Shown: in pieces, positions 60,674 to 64,000 of the stretch
Position numbering within the stretch: the first letter of the stretch is position 1
Layout: each line of letters begins with the position of its first letter
Assembly (NCBI RefSeq): GCF_003841485.1
Contig: NZ_REFY01000006.1
Location: forward strand, 124,001-188,000
Direction: 5' to 3'
DNA length: 64,000 nt
DNA from: Natrarchaeobius halalkaliphilus
GTDB lineage: Archaea > Halobacteriota > Halobacteria > Halobacteriales > Natrialbaceae
Position numbers and translations under genes: made by a program
Notes under the pieces: model-generated
What the model was told of the DNA's origin: nothing
Seen by the model: only the letters and a program-made list of their open reading frames with translations
The model's database searches: none

Positions 60674-60940
60674 ATGGCCGATAAAGGAACCGTCGGTAGC
60701 GCGGGCCGCTTTGGCGCTCGTTACGGTCGAGTCGCACGACGTCGCATCAGCGAGATCGAAGACGACATGAACAACGCCGAAGTCGACGGTGACGACGTCT
60801 CTCGCGTCGGGACCGGTATCTGGAAGAACGACGAAACCGGCGAGGTCTTTACCGGCGGTGCGTACCGACCGAAAACGCCAGCCGGTCGCACCGTCACGCG
60901 TTCGATCCGCGCCGCACTGGCCGACGACAGCGACGAATAA
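60674..60940 (+). CDS. rpl37ae: 50S ribosomal protein L37Ae lacking the zinc-finger cysteines
   Basis: 88 residues: [81 protein letters not shown]. Architecture matches L37Ae, but the C-x2-C pairs normally present in the middle (CPxCG and WxCxxCG regions) are gone. The finger is functionally replaced or lost. Start of the cluster rpl37ae-rpoP-pcc1-prefoldin. Confidence 0.92.
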   Translation: MADKGTVGSAGRFGARYGRVARRRISEIEDDMNNAEVDGDDVSRVGTGIWKNDETGEVFTGGAYRPKTPAGRTVTRSIRAALADDSDE

Positions 60941-60960
60941 TACCGACGTCGATCACACAC

Positions 60961-61095
60961 ATGAGTTACAAGTGTTCCCGCTGCAAACGTGACGTCCAGC
61001 TCGATGAGTACGGCGGCGTCCGCTGTCCCTACTGTGGACACCGCGTCCTGCTGAAAGAACGCAGCCGCGACGTCAAGGAAGTCGGCGTCGACTAA
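60961..61095 (+). CDS. rpoP: DNA-directed RNA polymerase subunit P (Rpb12-like)
   Basis: 44 residues: [35 protein letters not shown], one zinc ribbon with C-x2-C and C-x2-C. Exact size of archaeal RpoP. Between rpl37ae and pcc1, its usual location. Confidence 0.95.
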   Translation: MSYKCSRCKRDVQLDEYGGVRCPYCGHRVLLKERSRDVKEVGVD

Positions 61096-61101
61096 CGGTT
61101 C

Positions 61102-61368
61102 GTGACTTCTCACGACGCGACTCTCGAGTTCGAGTACGGGTGCGCGTCCACGGCACGTACCGTCGCGGAGAGCGTCCGTCTCGAGATCGGTGATATCGAC
61201 GACGATCGGTCTCGGACGGCGATCGAGCGAACCGACTCGACGGTCCGCCTCGAGGTCGCTGCCGACGATGCCGTCGCGTTACGGGCGGCGCTGAACACCT
61301 GGTTTTCCCTGGTCGACGTCGCAGAGCAGGCCGGAACTCTCGGAGAGTACACGCTCGAGCGGCGCTGA
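61102..61368 (+). CDS. pcc1: KEOPS complex subunit Pcc1
   Basis: 88 residues from GTG 61102; EFEYGCASTARTVAESVRLEIGDID..VRLEVAADDAVALRAALNTWFSLVDVAEQ. Pcc1 dimerises the KEOPS complex that makes t6A37 in tRNAs. 6 bp after rpoP. The 214 bp following have no gene. Confidence 0.9.
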   Translation: MTSHDATLEFEYGCASTARTVAESVRLEIGDIDDDRSRTAIERTDSTVRLEVAADDAVALRAALNTWFSLVDVAEQAGTLGEYTLERR

Positions 61369-61582
61369 TACGGCCTGCTGTCCCGACGTTCTGGCACACC
61401 CGCAGACGGCTCGCGGGTACTTCGGAGACGGCTCGCAGCGGACCGCGCGACTGGATGGCTCCGAAACCAGCGAGATCGCCCGCAGTGACGGCCGTTCGTG
61501 ATCGGATGCCGACTCTCCCGAACCGACCCGCCGATCGAGCGTAAAGCTTGACTTTTTAAGTCCGGAGGGCGACGGTCGAGAC

Positions 61583-61978
61583 ATGCAAGGAAACCTGCCG
61601 CCGGAAGCACAGGAGAAAATCGAACAGCTTCAGGACCTTCAGGAGACCGCACAGCAGGTCGCCGTCCAGAAGCAGGAAGCCGAATCCACCCTCACGGACG
61701 CCGAAAACGCCCTCGACGAACTCGAGAACGTCGACGACGACACCGTGATGTACCGCCAGGTCGGTGAACTCCTCGTCGAGACGGAGTACGACGAGGCCGA
61801 GGACGAACTCGATGACAAGGTCAACTCCCTCGAGATCCGTCTCGAGACGCTCGAAAAGCAAGAAGACCGCGTTCAGCAGCAGTTCGAGAGCCTCCAGGAG
61901 GAGCTCGAAGGGCTGCTCGGCGGCGGGATGGGCGGCGGCCCGGCCGGTCCGGGCGGCCCGGGCGCTGGCGGCGCGTAA
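61583..61978 (+). CDS. pfdB: Prefoldin beta subunit
   Basis: 131 residues: two long helices (about 8-50 and 75-115) around a beta hairpin region ([22 protein letters not shown]), the prefoldin beta fold, ending in a Gly/Pro-rich tail. Hexameric chaperone that hands proteins to the thermosome. Followed directly by the DUF3194 gene. Confidence 0.94.
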   Translation: MQGNLPPEAQEKIEQLQDLQETAQQVAVQKQEAESTLTDAENALDELENVDDDTVMYRQVGELLVETEYDEAEDELDDKVNSLEIRLETLEKQEDRVQQQFESLQEELEGLLGGGMGGGPAGPGGPGAGGA

Positions 61979-62239
61979 ATGACGCAGGCTGAACCGACCG
62001 ACGAAGCGGTCGTCCAGACCGCATCCGACGCCGCGGAAGGGCTGATCTTCTCGCGGTACAAACAGTCGGTCGTTCGCGACTGTGACGTCACCGTTACGTT
62101 CGAAGAGGGCGTCCTCGACGTGGACGTTTACGTAAACGTCCCCGACGACGAGGGAAGCCACGATCCCGAGCGTGTTGCCGACGACGCCGCGCTCGCTGCC
62201 CAGGAGGCCGTCGACGAACTGTTTGAGGAATCCGGATAA
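61979..62239 (+). CDS. DUF3194 family protein
   Basis: 86 residues; start immediately after the prefoldin stop. EGLIFSRYKQSVVRDCDVTVTFEEGVLDVDVYVN and the C-terminal helix match DUF3194, which is regularly encoded next to prefoldin beta in haloarchaea. Role unknown. Confidence 0.85.
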   Translation: MTQAEPTDEAVVQTASDAAEGLIFSRYKQSVVRDCDVTVTFEEGVLDVDVYVNVPDDEGSHDPERVADDAALAAQEAVDELFEESG

Positions 62240-62480
62240 TCCGGCCGGCGAGCAGCGAGGGCGAAGCGTTCAGAATCCGATCTCCCTCTATGCGGACTGC
62301 CGTCGGCCGGTTTCGGTGTTACCACGACTGTCCAGCGGATGTACCGGTCGTCGAACCGGCAGACGTCTCACGTCCGCCACCTCCGCGTGTTCGGCCGGAT
62401 CCGACGACCGCCTTTCGCGCTTACTGTTGGATAACCAAAGCTTAGTGAGGACCGACCACGAAGTCGTATTCGTTCAGACT

Positions 62481-63248
62481 ATGTCCTCCACACCACGAGC
62501 GATCGATGCGGACGGATTGACGAAGCGGTTCGGCTCCGCGACCGCCGTCGACGGCGTCGATCTGGCCGTCGAACGCGGGACCGTCTACGGCTTTCTCGGA
62601 CCGAACGGTGCCGGAAAGACGACGACGATGCGAATGCTGACGACCCTCACCCGTCCAACGGCCGGCAACGCGTGGATCGCAGGCGATCCCGTGACCGACC
62701 GTGGCGCTGTGCGTGACTCGATCGGCTACCTCCCCGAAGAGCCGCCGGTCTTCGACGAGCTGACCGGCCGGGAGCAACTCGAGTACACGGCCCGACTACG
62801 GGAGATCCCCCGAGAGCGATCACAACGACGGATCGACGGCTGGCTCGAGCGATTTAGCCTGAGCGCCGACGCCGGGAAACGGATCGACGACTACTCGAAG
62901 GGAATGCGCCAGAAGATCGGGCTCGTCCAGGCACTGTTGCACGAACCCGCGGTCGTCTTCCTCGACGAGCCGACGAGCGGTCTCGACCCGAGGGCCGCCC
63001 GGACCGTCATGAACGCGATCAGAGAATTGGCCGACGACGGCCACACCGTCTTTCTCTCGACGCACATCCTCCCCGTCGTCGAAGAACTCGCGGACACGGT
63101 CGGCGTCCTCTTCGACGGGCGAATCGTTACCGAGGGTGATCCCGACGAGCTCACCGCACAGATCGAAAGCGAGGCCGACTCGACGCTCGAAGACGTCTTT
63201 CTCACGGTCACGACGGACCACGGTCCCACCGTCAGCGAGCACCGATGA
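62481..63248 (+). CDS. ABC transporter ATP-binding protein
   Basis: 255 residues from MSSTPRAIDADGLTKRFGSATAVDGVDLAVERG. Walker A GPNGAGKTT, signature DYSKGMRQKIGLVQ, Walker B VVFLDEPTSGLDP, switch His in FLSTHIL. Start chosen at the family N-terminus. 62240-62480 has no gene. ATGA overlap with its permease. Confidence 0.93.
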   Translation: MSSTPRAIDADGLTKRFGSATAVDGVDLAVERGTVYGFLGPNGAGKTTTMRMLTTLTRPTAGNAWIAGDPVTDRGAVRDSIGYLPEEPPVFDELTGREQLEYTARLREIPRERSQRRIDGWLERFSLSADAGKRIDDYSKGMRQKIGLVQALLHEPAVVFLDEPTSGLDPRAARTVMNAIRELADDGHTVFLSTHILPVVEELADTVGVLFDGRIVTEGDPDELTAQIESEADSTLEDVFLTVTTDHGPTVSEHR

Positions 63249-64000
63249 CGGAGTGGAACCGCATCCGTGCGATCGCCCGCACCGAACTCCGCCGGACGTC
63301 GCGTGCCATCCAGCAGGACGCCGGACAGATGATCGCGTTCGGATTTCTCGCACTCTTTCTGGTTCCGTTCTCGCTCTCCGGGCTGGTCGGTGCCTACGTC
63401 TTCGGAGAACAGATAGCATCCGGGGGACTCGAGACGCCGCTTCACTGGGGGCGGCTCGTGCTCGTCTACGGCTGGCTCTTCGTCGCCGTCTTCAGCGGTT
63501 ACCGCGCGTACTCGTCGGCGCTACGTCCGGATCGACTGGACGGACTCTTGACGACGGTCTCACATCGCGACCTCCTCGGCGGGATCGTCCTTTCGGAGGT
63601 CCTCCTCTGGGGACTGGCGACGGTTCTGTACGGCGTCGCCGCGTCGCTTGCGTTCGCCGCCGGTCTGCGATCGATCGTAGCCGCACCGCTTGCGCTCCTC
63701 GCGATCTGTCTGGCCGTGTTCACCGCGTTCGCGACCGGCTTTCTCGTCGCACTGGTCGTCCGCAACGCGGGCGTCCGATCGCCGCGGCTGGCCCGCCTTC
63801 GGACCGTCGCGTTCCTCCTGGCTGCGATCGCCTACGTCGCTCTCATCTACACGCAGAACGTCACTGCCGCCCTCGATCCGGTGTTCTGGCTGCTCGAGCC
63901 GACGCCTATCGGCTGGTACGGTGACCTCGCGCTTCTCGGTGGCGCGTCGGAGGCGTCGCCCGCTCGAGGTGTCGGCGTTCTGGTGGCGAGCGTCCTCTTC
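63245..64000 (+). CDS. ABC transporter permease (3' end outside window)
   Basis: Open to the window end, at least 252 residues: MTEWNRIRAIARTELRRTSRAIQQDAGQMIAFGFLALFLVPFSLSGLVG, with several spans of an ABC-2-like permease (SGYRAYSSALRPDRLDGLLTTVSHRDLLGGIVLSEVLLWGL). Translationally coupled (ATGA) to the upstream ATPase. Substrate unknown. Confidence 0.85.
   Translation, partial: MTEWNRIRAIARTELRRTSRAIQQDAGQMIAFGFLALFLVPFSLSGLVGAYVFGEQIASGGLETPLHWGRLVLVYGWLFVAVFSGYRAYSSALRPDRLDGLLTTVSHRDLLGGIVLSEVLLWGLATVLYGVAASLAFAAGLRSIVAAPLALLAICLAVFTAFATGFLVALVVRNAGVRSPRLARLRTVAFLLAAIAYVALIYTQNVTAALDPVFWLLEPTPIGWYGDLALLGGASEASPARGVGVLVASVLF

Noticed and set aside
1-64000. CRISPR array
   Set aside because: No regularly spaced short direct repeats with unique spacers were seen; repeats found are either palindromes, two-copy elements or att sites.

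Overview
The window is chromosomal DNA of a halophilic archaeon (class Halobacteria). It is GC-rich with GTC/GAC-type codons, its proteins are very acidic, and it carries haloarchaea-specific genes: cdrL-cdrS-ftsZ2, gfcR, an NcsA thiolase, Pcc1 and a HalOD1 protein. Protein flavour suggests the Natrialbales (Natronorubrum/Haloterrigena/Natrinema-like), but this is an inference.

Layout. (1) 1-7.8 kb, core: a phospholipase D-like protein (cut by the window edge), a DtxR-type metal regulator with a ferritin-like protein, hemB, an ammonium transporter fused to a P-II domain, hemL and a membrane protein. (2) 7.84-30.03 kb: tRNA-Arg(TCT) followed by an integrated element bounded by a 16-bp direct repeat (7900-7915 and 30019-30034). 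The element has a left operon of tightly overlapped small zinc-ribbon genes, a predicted nuclease and a large winged-helix protein (candidate replication protein). It also has a pleolipovirus-like virion cluster on the minus strand: VP3-like membrane protein, a tiny membrane protein, VP4-like Tat-exported spike, two membrane proteins and a VP8-like ATPase. Beyond that lie a catalytic-core-only tyrosine recombinase, regulators, a modification-dependent HNH endonuclease, two pilins, a phage-type repressor, and an integrase operon that abuts the right attachment site. Set inside it is AT-rich DNA carrying a reverse transcriptase with a long helical C-terminal extension, bracketed by two copies of a 54-nt structured repeat. 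(3) 30.03-32.4 kb: debris of further related elements, including an inverted relic of the same left operon beside tRNA-Tyr(GTA). (4) 32.5-44.9 kb, core: cdrL-cdrS-ftsZ2, ncsA, alpha/beta hydrolase, DUF4442 protein, MFS transporter, ABC-2 exporter, methyltransferase, endonuclease IV, lipoate ligase-like protein and Rio-type kinase. (5) 45-49.4 kb, a small accessory island: winged-helix regulators paired with membrane proteins, and an IS4-like transposase. (6) 49.4-64 kb, core: two PQQ-propeller lipoproteins, Yip1-like and PH-domain membrane proteins, rpl15e, a universal stress protein, gfcR, MATE and flippase transporters, then a translation/transcription cluster (DUF2103, rpl37ae, rpoP, pcc1, prefoldin beta, DUF3194) and an ABC transporter cut by the right edge.

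The most novel part is the 22-kb provirus. It looks like a temperate pleolipovirus relative (SNJ2-type integrase logic plus the VP3-VP4-VP8 gene order) that has taken on defence-like cargo: a reverse transcriptase unit and an SRA-like/HNH nuclease. The reverse transcriptase lies between the covarying hairpin repeats. Fragments of sister elements persist next to both tRNA genes, so this locus appears to have been invaded repeatedly.
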